A program made the translations under genes and the position numbers. From Citrobacter koseri ATCC BAA-895 (GTDB lineage: Bacteria > Pseudomonadota > Gammaproteobacteria > Enterobacterales > Enterobacteriaceae), in contig NC_009792.1 of NCBI RefSeq assembly GCF_000018045.1, positions 4,030,001 to 4,094,000 on the forward strand: 64,000 bases of DNA, read 5' to 3'. The notes under the pieces were generated by a model. It saw only the letters and a list, made by a program, of their open reading frames with translations, did no database searches and was not told where the DNA came from. Below, in pieces: positions 1 to 8,540 of the stretch (within the stretch, counting starts at the first letter, position 1; each line of letters starts with the position of its first letter).

Positions 1-329
1 CTCATAAGCCGTTTATCTTCACCGTTGCGCTGAACAAAGCGGTTCCACTGCTGTACAACGCACTGGCTTCCGGTGAAATGCTGCCGACGACAGAACTACA
101 CTGGTATCGCACTTCTGTGGAAGGTAAACAGGAGCACTTCTTCACCACCCGTCTGACCGACTCCACCATTGTCGATATCGACTGCACTATGCCGCACTGC
201 CAGGACGACACCAAACGTGAGTTCACGCAACTGGTTAAAGTTTCTCTGGCTTACCGCAAAATTGAGTGGGAACACGTTTCTGCCGGTACTTCAGGCGCTG
301 ATGACTGGCGTGCGCCGCTGGAAGCTTAA
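1..329 (+). CDS. hcp: Hcp family type VI secretion tube protein (3' part)
   Basis: The reading frame is open from the window edge (codons in phase with base 3) to the TAA at 327-329, giving about 108 C-terminal residues. The sequence is typical of the Hcp C-terminal half: a KPFIF strand, a LHWYR segment, a FFTTRLTDS strand and the end DDWRAPLEA. Hcp forms stacked hexameric rings that make the inner tube of the type VI secretion system, and it also acts as chaperone and carrier for small effectors. The start lies outside the window. A hairpin follows the stop, and a probable effector/immunity pair and vgrG come next. No other T6SS core genes are visible, so this may be an orphan hcp-vgrG island or the end of a larger cluster upstream. 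Confidence 0.93.
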   Translation, partial: HKPFIFTVALNKAVPLLYNALASGEMLPTTELHWYRTSVEGKQEHFFTTRLTDSTIVDIDCTMPHCQDDTKREFTQLVKVSLAYRKIEWEHVSAGTSGADDWRAPLEA

Positions 330-340
330 GTCTTAACCTA

Positions 341-371
341 CAGCACTCTTGCTAAAGGCAGAGTGCTGTTT
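341..371 (+). terminator. Rho-independent terminator after hcp
   Basis: A perfect 9-bp stem pairs CAGCACTCT (341-349) with AGAGTGCTG (360-368), with a 10-nt loop and a short T run. It lies 11 bases after the hcp stop. It would separate highly expressed hcp from the weaker effector transcript. Confidence 0.7.
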
Positions 372-535
372 CGATTTCGTCCAAATATAAAAAACAGTGT
401 CGGTACAAAATTACCTTTTGCAAACGAGAGATGGCGGATGCCGGAGACTTCGGCGGTAGCGTGCAAAAAAACAAGCGTAACGTTGTACGGTCATTGCAAC
501 TAATTCAGTTAGTGAATTGATAATGTGAGGGCAAG

Positions 536-1501
536 GTGTCTCATTTATTTTATCCTGAAGGTAATGATTTACCTGGCTATGAGTGGTCACGCCTACTGGG
601 TCAAACTCAGGGAACGGATTTTAATTTCGCCGCACTGGCTGATGCTCTTGATTGTCAGCGTGATTTTTATGGTGCAGGTATTATATACAATGACGGTTAT
701 CGCTCATTTTTAGTTCGCCCCTCAAAACGTTCCCCCACTCCGGGCCTGAATCAAATAACCCATGTCATTGTGACTCAAACCACGCAATTATCTCGTGAAG
801 GGATGGAGAAAAGTGTCAAAGAAGCCGTAAAAGATCCATCAATTGGAATAGAAATTGCGTCAACGGCACTATCCTGCGGAGCCTGTATACTCACGGCTGT
901 TGCATGTGCTGCGTCTATGACCGCCGTACCGCTTACTGGCGGTATGAGTACACCTCTGGCAGTATTCGCGACTGCCGGAACGATTGCTACAGCAGTACAG
1001 TGTGCTAATGGCCTATGGCGTTTGTATGATATAGGACTTAACGATGCCCAAAATGTTGACTGGATTGATCAGCAGGGATGGTACACGGCCACCTCCACTG
1101 CACTTGATTTAATTTCACTGGTCTCGCTTGCCGGTCCACTAAAAGAAGTGATCATGACATACAAGGTGATGAAATCGACCTCTTCAATGAAAGTGATCGA
1201 CTGGTTAAAACGTTACCCCAGAATGGAGCGAGTTCGTCTGACTGAAGCTATCATAAAACAACTTAACCCAGGGATATCTAACAAAACGATGAAAGCGATG
1301 ATCCGCGCAGGAAAATATCCCAGACGATATCCTACAGAAGGACTTCACAGAGAGTTAATAAAACAACTCATCAGCGCGATGACCAGCACAATGGCGGTTT
1401 CTGGAAGTGCGGTCAGTGGTGTTATACATTCACCGGAAAGTATCAGCACCTCCGGTGAATATGTTTTTGGGTTATTACAGTCTGTGGACACTATTAATTA
1501 A
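536..1501 (+). CDS. Putative Hcp/VgrG-associated membrane-active T6SS effector
   Basis: This 321-residue protein is not recognised as a named family. It begins with GTG at 536, preceded by GAGG at 527-530, a good spacing. The first ~100 residues are soluble. Hydrophobic, Gly/Ala-rich stretches at about 103-133, 137-160 and 184-208 could insert into a membrane, and the tail from 208 is basic (many Lys/Arg). There is no signal peptide and no catalytic motif I recognise. It sits between hcp and vgrG, and the next gene begins at the base after its stop and encodes an integral membrane protein. That is the usual layout of a membrane-depolarising or pore-forming T6SS effector with its inner-membrane immunity protein; Ssp6-type and Tme-type effectors are known precedents. 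The effector role is inferred from context and topology only. Confidence 0.6.
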   Translation: MSHLFYPEGNDLPGYEWSRLLGQTQGTDFNFAALADALDCQRDFYGAGIIYNDGYRSFLVRPSKRSPTPGLNQITHVIVTQTTQLSREGMEKSVKEAVKDPSIGIEIASTALSCGACILTAVACAASMTAVPLTGGMSTPLAVFATAGTIATAVQCANGLWRLYDIGLNDAQNVDWIDQQGWYTATSTALDLISLVSLAGPLKEVIMTYKVMKSTSSMKVIDWLKRYPRMERVRLTEAIIKQLNPGISNKTMKAMIRAGKYPRRYPTEGLHRELIKQLISAMTSTMAVSGSAVSGVIHSPESISTSGEYVFGLLQSVDTIN

Positions 1502-2110
1502 ATGAATATAACGAGAGTATTATTGGGTGCACAGTTCCTGCGATTAATTCATGAAGGAAAACAAACTGACTGCTTGATCAAAAATGGAGGGGCGGCTTTA
1601 CTCAAACAATCTACCCCGGAGCAGGAAAATGCACTCAATCTTCAATGGTTCAGACTTTCAAGCCCCAACCCTATTTCAATTGGGGTTATAGTTATGTTAT
1701 TAGTAGCCTCCATCGCATGGGAATGGACGCCTATAATATATTTCTTCAACCTTCCTGTTGATACAAGCACGATATTATGTCTATCTATTATGCCTATTGC
1801 TGGTGTATACTCCGCTTTTATACCCTATGGATTAGGACGAGGTTATACCAGTGGATTAACCCTCATACGCTATTTTTATTTTTTTAATATATTATTAACA
1901 TCAATCACCTTTATCCTAACACTCGTACAACCAGTAGAGTTTTATGAATTTATGAGGAAATTGAGTTTCTTCTCATTACAATTACTGATCCTTTATTTGT
2001 CTCGATACACTATAAATAGCAAATCATTTTATAGAATAATTTCATTTCTTCGCACTTTACGTCTGATTCTGGAAGCTAAAAAAGAAAGAGAAATGCTGCA
2101 AAAAAAATAG
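1502..2110 (+). CDS. Multi-spanning membrane protein, probable cognate immunity protein
   Basis: This 202-residue protein is not recognised. Its ATG follows the stop codon of the putative effector with no intervening base, so the two are probably translationally coupled. About 55 soluble N-terminal residues precede four likely membrane helices at about 57-75, 88-108, 120-142 and 153-168, and a short basic tail ends in a Lys-rich stretch. Immunity proteins against membrane-acting T6SS effectors are normally inner-membrane proteins encoded directly after the toxin, which fits. Base composition is clearly AT-rich, lower in GC than the backbone genes, as expected for recently acquired toxin/immunity cargo. 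Function is inferred from position. Confidence 0.55.
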   Translation: MNITRVLLGAQFLRLIHEGKQTDCLIKNGGAALLKQSTPEQENALNLQWFRLSSPNPISIGVIVMLLVASIAWEWTPIIYFFNLPVDTSTILCLSIMPIAGVYSAFIPYGLGRGYTSGLTLIRYFYFFNILLTSITFILTLVQPVEFYEFMRKLSFFSLQLLILYLSRYTINSKSFYRIISFLRTLRLILEAKKEREMLQKK

Positions 2111-2253
2111 TAAATAATTCTCCTCGCATAGTGCTCTATTCTTATGATCATTCATCGCGCCCATATTAAGCATTCCTTAATTCAGGTATTACAACGTCTA
2201 CATCAAGTAACTTATCAACAACATGAGTATTTTTTCGTCCTCAGGGAGATTAT

Positions 2254-4254
2254 ATGTCATTAAAAGGACTGCGCTTTACGTTAAATGTTGATGGTCAGGC
2301 AGAGACAGCGCTGGCCGTGGTAGATTTTACTCTTTACCAGCAATACTCTGGTCCATTTGTGATGGAGGTAAATGTTTCCAGTACTCAATTCACTCTAGTG
2401 GCTTCGGATTTTCTGGAAAAAAATGTCGTTCTGACTATCTGGCAAGGTAATACTCCACAACGCTATATCAACGGCATTGTCACTGCAATGGTCCAGGGAA
2501 ATAACAACGGATGGCAGACAAATTATCATCTGACCATTTCCCCTCCACTTTGGCGCTGTGGTTTGCGCAAGAACTTTCGTATTTTCCAGCAACAGGACAT
2601 CCAAAGCATCTCTGATATTCTACTGAGAGAAAATGGTGTAACAGAATGGAAGTCCCACTTTTATGAAAACCACCCGCCACGTGAATTCTGCGTACAGTAC
2701 GATGAGTCAGATCTCGCTTTTCTGACACGATTGTGGTCTGAAGAGGGAATCTTCTTTTTTGAAAAACTGTCCCCAGACGCTAATGGGCCGCAGCAGACGC
2801 TGACTCTATGCGACAATGTTGCTGGATTGCACACCATACCCACTCCAATCCTATTTAACCCAAACGCAACAACGGAAGTCACCCCTAAATCCATTAGTTT
2901 GTTCCGCTATGAAGCTACTGTCACACACTCTTCAGTGCAGAGTCAGGACTACACCTTTAAAGTTCCTGGCTGGCCGGGACTCTATACTCATAAAGCTGGC
3001 AATCTTAACGGCCAGCGGTCACAGTACGAAATTTTTGATTATCCGGGCCGTTTTAAAGATGAACAACACGGTCAGAATTTCACCCGCTACAAAATAGATG
3101 GCTGGCGCAGCAGTGCCGAAACGGCCACTTGTGCCAGTAATTCCCCCAAACTATGGCCTGGTACACGTTTTACCCTGTCAGGACACCCAACAGCCGACCT
3201 TAACCGAGAGTGGCAGGTGGTGAGTAGTACGCTGACGGGGATACAACCTCAGGCACAGCACGGTAGTCAAGGACAGGGAACCTCATTCACCAACGATTTT
3301 ACTGTAATACCAGCGGATCGAACCTGGCGTTCACAACCATCACCTAAGCCCAAAGTTGATGGACCACAAAGCGCTATCGTAACCGGCCCCGACGGAGAAG
3401 AAATTTTCTGCGACGAGCATGGTCGGGTTCGTGTGAAATTTCACTGGGACAGAAACAGCCCCAAAAGCAGTGAAGACAGCTCCTGCTGGATACGAGTATC
3501 GCAGGCATGGGCGGGTTCAGGATTTGGCAATCTTGCTATTCCTCGTGTGGGCCAGGAAGTGATAGTGGATTTCCTCAACGGCGATCCGGATCAGCCAATC
3601 ATCATGGGACGCACCTATCACCAGGACAATCGTTCTCCTGGCGACCTTCCAGGCACAAAAACGCAAATGACCATTCGCTCTAAAACTTACAAAGGCGAGG
3701 GGTTCAATGAACTGCGTTTTGAAGATGCCACTGCAAAAGAGCAAATCTATATGCATGCCCAGAAGGACATGCAAACAGAGGTGCTGAATGACAAAACTAC
3801 CACAGTAAACCACGACCATAACGAAACGGTGAAGAACAACCAGACGATCACTGTGGGTGTCGGGCAGACCATTAACGTTGGTAGCAAGAAAGAAGATGGA
3901 CATGACCAAAAAGTCACAGTCGCCAATGATCAGACCATCACCGTACAAAATAATCAGAAGCTGGAAGTCACAAAGGATCGAGAGAAAAACGTCGGAGGCA
4001 ACCAGACGGTCACCATCACGGGTAAAGATACGGAAACGGTGACAGAAGATCAGAATGTAACCGTCAAGAAAAGCTACACACTCAATGTCACTGACGATAC
4101 AAAAATCATTTCGGGTAAATCCATTGAACTCATCTGCGGCCCCTGCTCCATCAAAATGGAGCAAAGCGGGACCATCACCATTTCCGGTCTGAAGTTTAAC
4201 TTTACCGCCAATGGTCCGGTGGAAATCAAGGGCGAAGATGTGGACATCAACTGA
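2254..4254 (+). CDS. vgrG: Type VI secretion spike protein VgrG (TssI)
   Basis: This 666-residue protein forms the trimeric spike tip of the T6SS and carries effectors across target membranes. An AGGGAG Shine-Dalgarno precedes the ATG. Residues 1 to about 330 match the gp27-like hub. The gp5-like OB fold lies at about 376-460, with the typical DEHGRVRVKFHWD and IPRVGQEVIVDFLNGDPD motifs. From about 510 to the end there is a beta-helix needle built of short repeats of the TVNHDHNETV / NNQTITV kind. It stops shortly after the needle, so it lacks a C-terminal effector domain and is a structural spike. It likely delivers the upstream putative effector, or cargo loaded through the DUF2169 protein whose remnant follows 10 bases later. 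Confidence 0.95.
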   Translation: MSLKGLRFTLNVDGQAETALAVVDFTLYQQYSGPFVMEVNVSSTQFTLVASDFLEKNVVLTIWQGNTPQRYINGIVTAMVQGNNNGWQTNYHLTISPPLWRCGLRKNFRIFQQQDIQSISDILLRENGVTEWKSHFYENHPPREFCVQYDESDLAFLTRLWSEEGIFFFEKLSPDANGPQQTLTLCDNVAGLHTIPTPILFNPNATTEVTPKSISLFRYEATVTHSSVQSQDYTFKVPGWPGLYTHKAGNLNGQRSQYEIFDYPGRFKDEQHGQNFTRYKIDGWRSSAETATCASNSPKLWPGTRFTLSGHPTADLNREWQVVSSTLTGIQPQAQHGSQGQGTSFTNDFTVIPADRTWRSQPSPKPKVDGPQSAIVTGPDGEEIFCDEHGRVRVKFHWDRNSPKSSEDSSCWIRVSQAWAGSGFGNLAIPRVGQEVIVDFLNGDPDQPIIMGRTYHQDNRSPGDLPGTKTQMTIRSKTYKGEGFNELRFEDATAKEQIYMHAQKDMQTEVLNDKTTTVNHDHNETVKNNQTITVGVGQTINVGSKKEDGHDQKVTVANDQTITVQNNQKLEVTKDREKNVGGNQTVTITGKDTETVTEDQNVTVKKSYTLNVTDDTKIISGKSIELICGPCSIKMEQSGTITISGLKFNFTANGPVEIKGEDVDIN

Positions 4255-4264
4255 GGAAACGCAA

Positions 4265-4705
4265 ATGGAATTTCGTAATCTCACGCCATTCTCAGTGATG
4301 GAGTACGCGATGGACGATAAACAGGATGAACGGCATCGGGTGGTTGCCATGAAAACCGGTTTTCGTCTGCTACAGGACGCCGATGGTCAGTGGCTGGCGC
4401 AACTGATGGAGAACCCGCCGCTGCCGTTGTGTATGGAGGACGAATTCTCAGGGGAAATGAACCGCTCCCCGGTACAGCGCGAAAGCGACCTCGCCCCCCT
4501 GAAACCCGCCTGCGATATTATCATCAACGGAACAGCTCACACACCAGGCGACACTGCCATGCCGGAAATGACCGCAGGCGTGTTGATGCGCACCCCTTCC
4601 GGTGACGTGGTACTGAATAAGAAACTGCGGATATCCAATCTGAACAGAATCACGGCTCTGGTTACTCTTCCAGTAAGTCTGCCTGACACCAGACAACCAC
4701 ACTGA
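4265..4705 (+). pseudogene. DUF2169 T6SS accessory protein, 3'-truncated
   Basis: The ATG at 4265 lies 10 bases after the vgrG stop. Residues 1 to about 124 (from MEFRNLTPFSVMEYAM to VLNKKLRI) read as the start of a DUF2169 protein. That family sits between vgrG and PAAR/effector genes and is thought to help load effectors on VgrG; its members are normally several hundred residues long. From about 4632 the sequence is the antisense of a fimbrial usher gene, so the last ~22 residues before the TGA are not DUF2169 sequence. The gene is therefore a 146-codon fragment made by a deletion or rearrangement that joined the T6SS island to the fimbrial locus. It is almost certainly non-functional. Confidence 0.85.
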
Positions 4706-6295
4706 GCCATAGCGCCATACTGGCTGGGATATACTGGCTTCAAAACGGGCACGTTTGCTGTTGGTCAGGTCGTAATAATCAGAGTGGGTATCCGTTACCG
4801 GCCGACCATACCGATCCAGTTCGTCATGGTCATACAGACGTCCTCTCATCTTCCTGAGTGCTGTTTCTTCCAGAGTATGGAAACCTTTTGTCGAGTACCG
4901 ATATCCCGTCAGACGAAGTCGGGTGCCTGTATCATTAAATATACGTGAATATAAAAAACGCACTGACTGACCGCGATAATCCTTTCCATTTGCGAGAGTG
5001 CTGTTGGCATGTGTTATATCGACGGAAAGCGCCCCCGGCCGTCCCATATCAATACCTGCACCGGACTGAACGGCCAGGTAATCCGGTGAATACTGTGCAC
5101 CACCATAAAACGTTGTACCTCCCGGGCCGCCCCACACCAGTGTTCCTTGCATAAACAATGGATCACCATACCGGCTACTCATGCCACGAAAACGTGCCAG
5201 CGTCAGACCATACTTCATCCGACCTTTGCGAAGCAAAATGGGCATAGAGGTGTACGGAACGGTGAATACATTCACTTTTCCATTTGCCTCACTGACAGTG
5301 ATACTGAGATCCCCACTGGCCGCCATCGGATTCAGATCATTAATCTCAAACGGCCCGGGTGGAACCGTGGCTTTATAAATGACATAACCATTCTGGCTGA
5401 TGGTAACGTCAGCGTTATCGTCAGCCATCCCCCGAACAACAGGGGCAAACCCTCTCATCGAGTCAGGATACATATTGTCGTCTATTGTCAGTTGCCCCCC
5501 TCTGAAGCGAAGAGAATCAAAAATATCGCCTGATGTTGTACCTTCCCCGATTAACAACGCACTTTTAATCGAAACCAGTGGTCTTTCCACATAGGAATTT
5601 ATACGCTGCCATTGCTGACGGCGACCATACCGACTTTCGTAATAGGTCCACGTATGAAAATCTCTCAGTCGCCACGCACCAACATTCAGTCCACTGTTGA
5701 GACTCAGAAAGTAGTTTTTGTCATTTTCCGAACGGGTAAAACGGTTGCTGCCGCTGAAATTGTAGTTCAGCAGAGCAGCGTTAATACCGTCATCCCAGAA
5801 AACCGGATCTATGTAACCTCTGGAAGTGTTTCGCACATACAATTGCGGGATACTGATATCGAGTCGCATCCCTGCGAAGTTAAATTTATAAAATGCACCA
5901 GAGATCTGTTTAGCCAGCAATATACAATTACTATTTTGCTGTCCATTCATATCTGGAAAAAGTTCAGTTCTGACTCCGATAATGCCTAAGTCCCCTGATG
6001 TCAGGCAGGGGAAAAGTCCTGTTTTATCTTTCACGCCTGCCTCAGACATGGAATTAGCAGGTAAAGAATTAAACTCAACTGTTTTTCGGTTGATAAATGA
6101 GCCATTCAAATAAATATCAACCTCATATGTTCCAGGCAATTGTGTCCCGTCCGCGCTGAAGTTCGATATATCCGCAATGGAACCATTACTGATATTCAGC
6201 AACTCCTTTGGGAAAATCATTTCGGCAGCAGTTTGTTTCAGGAAAAGAAAAAACGATACCGGAATAAATATTGCTATCGTTCTGAATAAATACAT
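4448..6295 (-). pseudogene. Fimbrial outer-membrane usher, 3'-truncated
   Basis: This FimD/PapC-type usher starts with a signal peptide (about 1-25, ending near TAAE). It has the N-terminal chaperone-binding domain, the FDGMRLDIS-like region (here FAGMRLDISIPQLY), the barrel and the RGFAPVVRG plug region. Usher homology ends at about residue 553 (about position 4636). The open frame then continues ~60 codons antisense to the DUF2169 gene and stops at 4448. Ushers are about 830 residues, so the last barrel strands and both C-terminal domains are missing, and no adhesin gene follows. A truncated usher cannot secrete pili. The upstream chaperone and pilin genes are intact, so this is a broken operon. 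Confidence 0.9.
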
Positions 6296-6332
6296 TACAC
6301 GATGCCCTGTAAGTCAACAGCCAGTACGCAAA

Positions 6333-7034
6333 TTATTTTATTTCGCCAGTCAATTCATTGGACATTCCACCGTGATCATTTATGACCTTATAGGTCAGTA
6401 CCGAGGTATGTGTGGGTGAGGGAAATGTTTCATGCCCCATAGGAGGAACCATGACGTTCTTTGAGACTACTTTTCCGTTTACTGTTATCTTCACCATTGT
6501 TATGTAATACGGTGTCGGATTACTGACTGTAATCTCTGAACCATTGCGACTAAAATTCAGCTCAGAAGGCGCTTTTTCAACGGGCGGCAGTAGTCCATCC
6601 GGGCGCACAAACAATTTTATTCGTATTGCTGTGGCCAGCATCAGTACATTCCGTTCTTTCACTTCATCTTTATTAACGGCTGGTATGGCTTTTACTGTCA
6701 GGCGATAAAGCGACTCTCTGTCAGTGGGCAACGTTCCTCCCAGAAACATCAGTCTCAGGGCATTTTCATCCCCTGGGTTGCTGACAAAAAGTGGAGGCGT
6801 CAGGATGAAGTCACGGTTTTTCCCACCGGAAGCATCTTCCACCCATGACTGAATCATATATCGTTCCAGCTCTGAGGTGTTGCGAACCGTAATATTGGAC
6901 TGTTTCTGATTCAGAGGGTAAATAATTCGGGTCTGATTCAACACTATCCCACCAGCGTATGATAATGCTGGCATAATCATACCTGCGAACAACAGGATAG
7001 CCGTTATAAATACATTCGGTACCAACAGGAACAT
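6333..7034 (-). CDS. Periplasmic fimbrial chaperone (FimC/PapD family)
   Basis: This 233-residue chaperone caps pilin subunits by donor-strand complementation and hands them to the usher. It has a hydrophobic signal peptide, a GGIVLNQTRIIYP start, the NTSELERYMIQSWVED strand, the LPTDRESLYRLTVKAIP motif and the KLFVRP sequence before the second domain. Two in-frame ATGs lie at 7040 and 7034. GAAGGAG ends only one base before the first but seven before the second, so 7034 is preferred. It lies between the pilin and the truncated usher in a minus-strand operon. The protein looks intact, but with its usher broken it may no longer have a role unless it serves another pilus. Confidence 0.9.
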   Translation of the reverse strand: MFLLVPNVFITAILLFAGMIMPALSYAGGIVLNQTRIIYPLNQKQSNITVRNTSELERYMIQSWVEDASGGKNRDFILTPPLFVSNPGDENALRLMFLGGTLPTDRESLYRLTVKAIPAVNKDEVKERNVLMLATAIRIKLFVRPDGLLPPVEKAPSELNFSRNGSEITVSNPTPYYITMVKITVNGKVVSKNVMVPPMGHETFPSPTHTSVLTYKVINDHGGMSNELTGEIK

Positions 7035-7063
7035 AATCATACTCCTTCACCTCCCTCTCTCCT

Positions 7064-7079
7064 CCTCTCCCAGGAGAGG
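7064..7079 (-). promoter_or_regulatory. Intercistronic hairpin between pilin and chaperone genes
   Basis: CCTCTCC (7064-7070) and GGAGAGG (7073-7079) form a tight 7-bp stem in the short pilin-chaperone gap. Such hairpins commonly stabilise the upstream pilin mRNA or attenuate downstream reading so that pilin exceeds chaperone. No long T run follows, so it is not a strong terminator. Confidence 0.45.
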
Positions 7080-7095
7080 GGGAAGTGAAATTTTT

Positions 7096-7623
7096 TTATT
7101 CGTAATTCAGAGTAAAGTTTGCAACCGCATTTGCTTCACCGGCCTGGGTTATTGCCAACGTTGAAATATAACGGGCGGAGAATGGCAGGACATTGTTACC
7201 CTCATCAAGAGGTTTTGCGCTGGATGCCTGGGAACCATTCAGTTTCAGTGGAGTGCCGTTCTCGAGGATCTGAATCCCCACACCTGTAGTGGCAAAACCA
7301 GATGTGTTCAGAGTCTCATCTTCGCCATCAGCCAGAACATCGCCGGAGAATGTTACGCTAGCCGACCCCGCGCTTTCCCCACAATTTTCCAGGTCGATGG
7401 TGAAATCTTTAGGTGCAGTGGTACTGCCTGCCCCAGCAATAAATGCCGTCGTGGCCACGTCTCCAAGTTCAACAGCCTTACTACGGGAGCCGGAAGACAG
7501 TTCACAGGTTGCTTCAACGATATTGCCGGTGAACACAACCGAGCTAGTTTCCCCTTCAACGGCATGTGCAGAAGAAACCATAAATATCGCCGGGATAAAA
7601 ATCGCAAATGTATTTATTTTCAA
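7096..7623 (-). CDS. Type 1-like major fimbrial subunit (FimA family), TTG start
   Basis: This 175-residue pilin has a signal peptide of about 21 residues ending SSAHA. It has the pilin fold signatures: a first Cys in IVEATCELSSG, a second in DLENCGES, the repeated ELGDVATTAF strand and the C-terminal FTLNYE strand with penultimate Tyr used in donor-strand exchange. The start codon is TTG at 7623, with AAGGAAA six bases upstream; the next Met is inside the signal peptide. It heads the broken fimbrial operon and is paralogous to the pilin at 13448. About 0.9 kb of AT-rich DNA upstream probably holds its promoter and silencing sites. Confidence 0.9.
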   Translation of the reverse strand: MKINTFAIFIPAIFMVSSAHAVEGETSSVVFTGNIVEATCELSSGSRSKAVELGDVATTAFIAGAGSTTAPKDFTIDLENCGESAGSASVTFSGDVLADGEDETLNTSGFATTGVGIQILENGTPLKLNGSQASSAKPLDEGNNVLPFSARYISTLAITQAGEANAVANFTLNYE

Positions 7624-8540
7624 ACGGTATTTCCTTTGTCCTTAGTGAATAGTAAATGTAATGTTATGCAGGCAATCATTCACCAACCGAGTATCGATAC
7701 ATCGGTAAAAATAAAAAATTAACATTGCTAAAAGTTCTCAACATAAAAGGTTTTTATTGCAATATTAATAATGAGATACAGCCATCGCTCTGAATGCCCA
7801 CTAATAAAAATTAGCCACAATTACCCTTAGTGGTTACCTCAATAGTGGCAATCGGTTTGGGGCGGAGAACATCGTTCAAATCAGATCCATTCCCTTTGTT
7901 TTTACTTTCTTTCCATCGACATTAAATAAAACGGTATTTTGGTCTGTATACTTAAATGAGAATCACTTCTCACTAGATTTGCCTGCTTAAACAAGATTCA
8001 ACAGTTTGAAATATTTACATTGCAGTAATACATCGATCATTTACCCCATTTTCCTGTCATGCCCAGGATTTTATTTCTCACGAAAAGCCCTTAACTGCTA
8101 TTTTAGGGTGCTGGTTCGACCAGAATAACCCACCATAGCTAAATAGTACTTTCATCTGACATTACAGGTAAAAATCACTTTTTATAGTTAAAATCAGCGA
8201 AAGCATCAGTAGGCACACCCAAAAGTCACATCATATATAGTGTTATATTTTTTATAAAAACTGTAGAAAGTGATAAAACCGGTTAGCTGTAGCTAGCTCA
8301 GGAAGGCTCGAACAGTATGATCGAGTTCATCTACTCATCTTTTGACAGCGCATCCATTGCAGATGTGGCTGCACCAACGCCCGGCAGAGCCCCAGGTCCG
8401 CTACCGACCCGTCGATCACAGCAGTATGTCTGGTAGCCAATGACCACCTGAGTCATCGCGATATAAATCCATCTCCCGTCTCGTTTAGGCTATTATCGTT
8501 AGTATATATTGTATTCAGAATGACAACTTTCAGGATGAAT
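7624..8540. other. Long AT-rich divergent intergenic region
   Basis: About 0.9 kb separates the divergent pilin and EvgA-like genes. The part 7650-8290 is strongly AT-rich with many A/T runs, as in H-NS-bound control regions. From about 8290 to 8450 base composition changes to a GC-richer block containing a 39-codon ORF (ATG 8317, TAG 8434-8436) with no obvious ribosome site and no recognised product; this could be a remnant of a lost gene. I saw no long inverted repeats of the kind that flank an invertible fim switch. Confidence 0.5.

Noticed and set aside
2144..2263. A 39-codon ORF ending ten bases inside vgrG
   Set aside because: No ribosome site, and its position before a strong vgrG ribosome site is explained by chance in AT-rich DNA.
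3780..4070. Repeats in vgrG as a CRISPR-like or satellite array
   Set aside because: They are degenerate coding repeats of the VgrG beta-helix and have no spacer structure.
3517..4350. A 277-codon minus-strand ORF inside vgrG
   Set aside because: Antisense shadow of the repeat-rich VgrG needle region.
4448..4632. A C-terminal extension of the usher
   Set aside because: These ~60 codons are antisense to the DUF2169 gene and follow the deletion junction, so they are not a real domain.
7624..8540. A possible invertible fim switch
   Set aside because: No pair of matching inverted repeats and no recombinase gene (FimB/FimE type) was found nearby.
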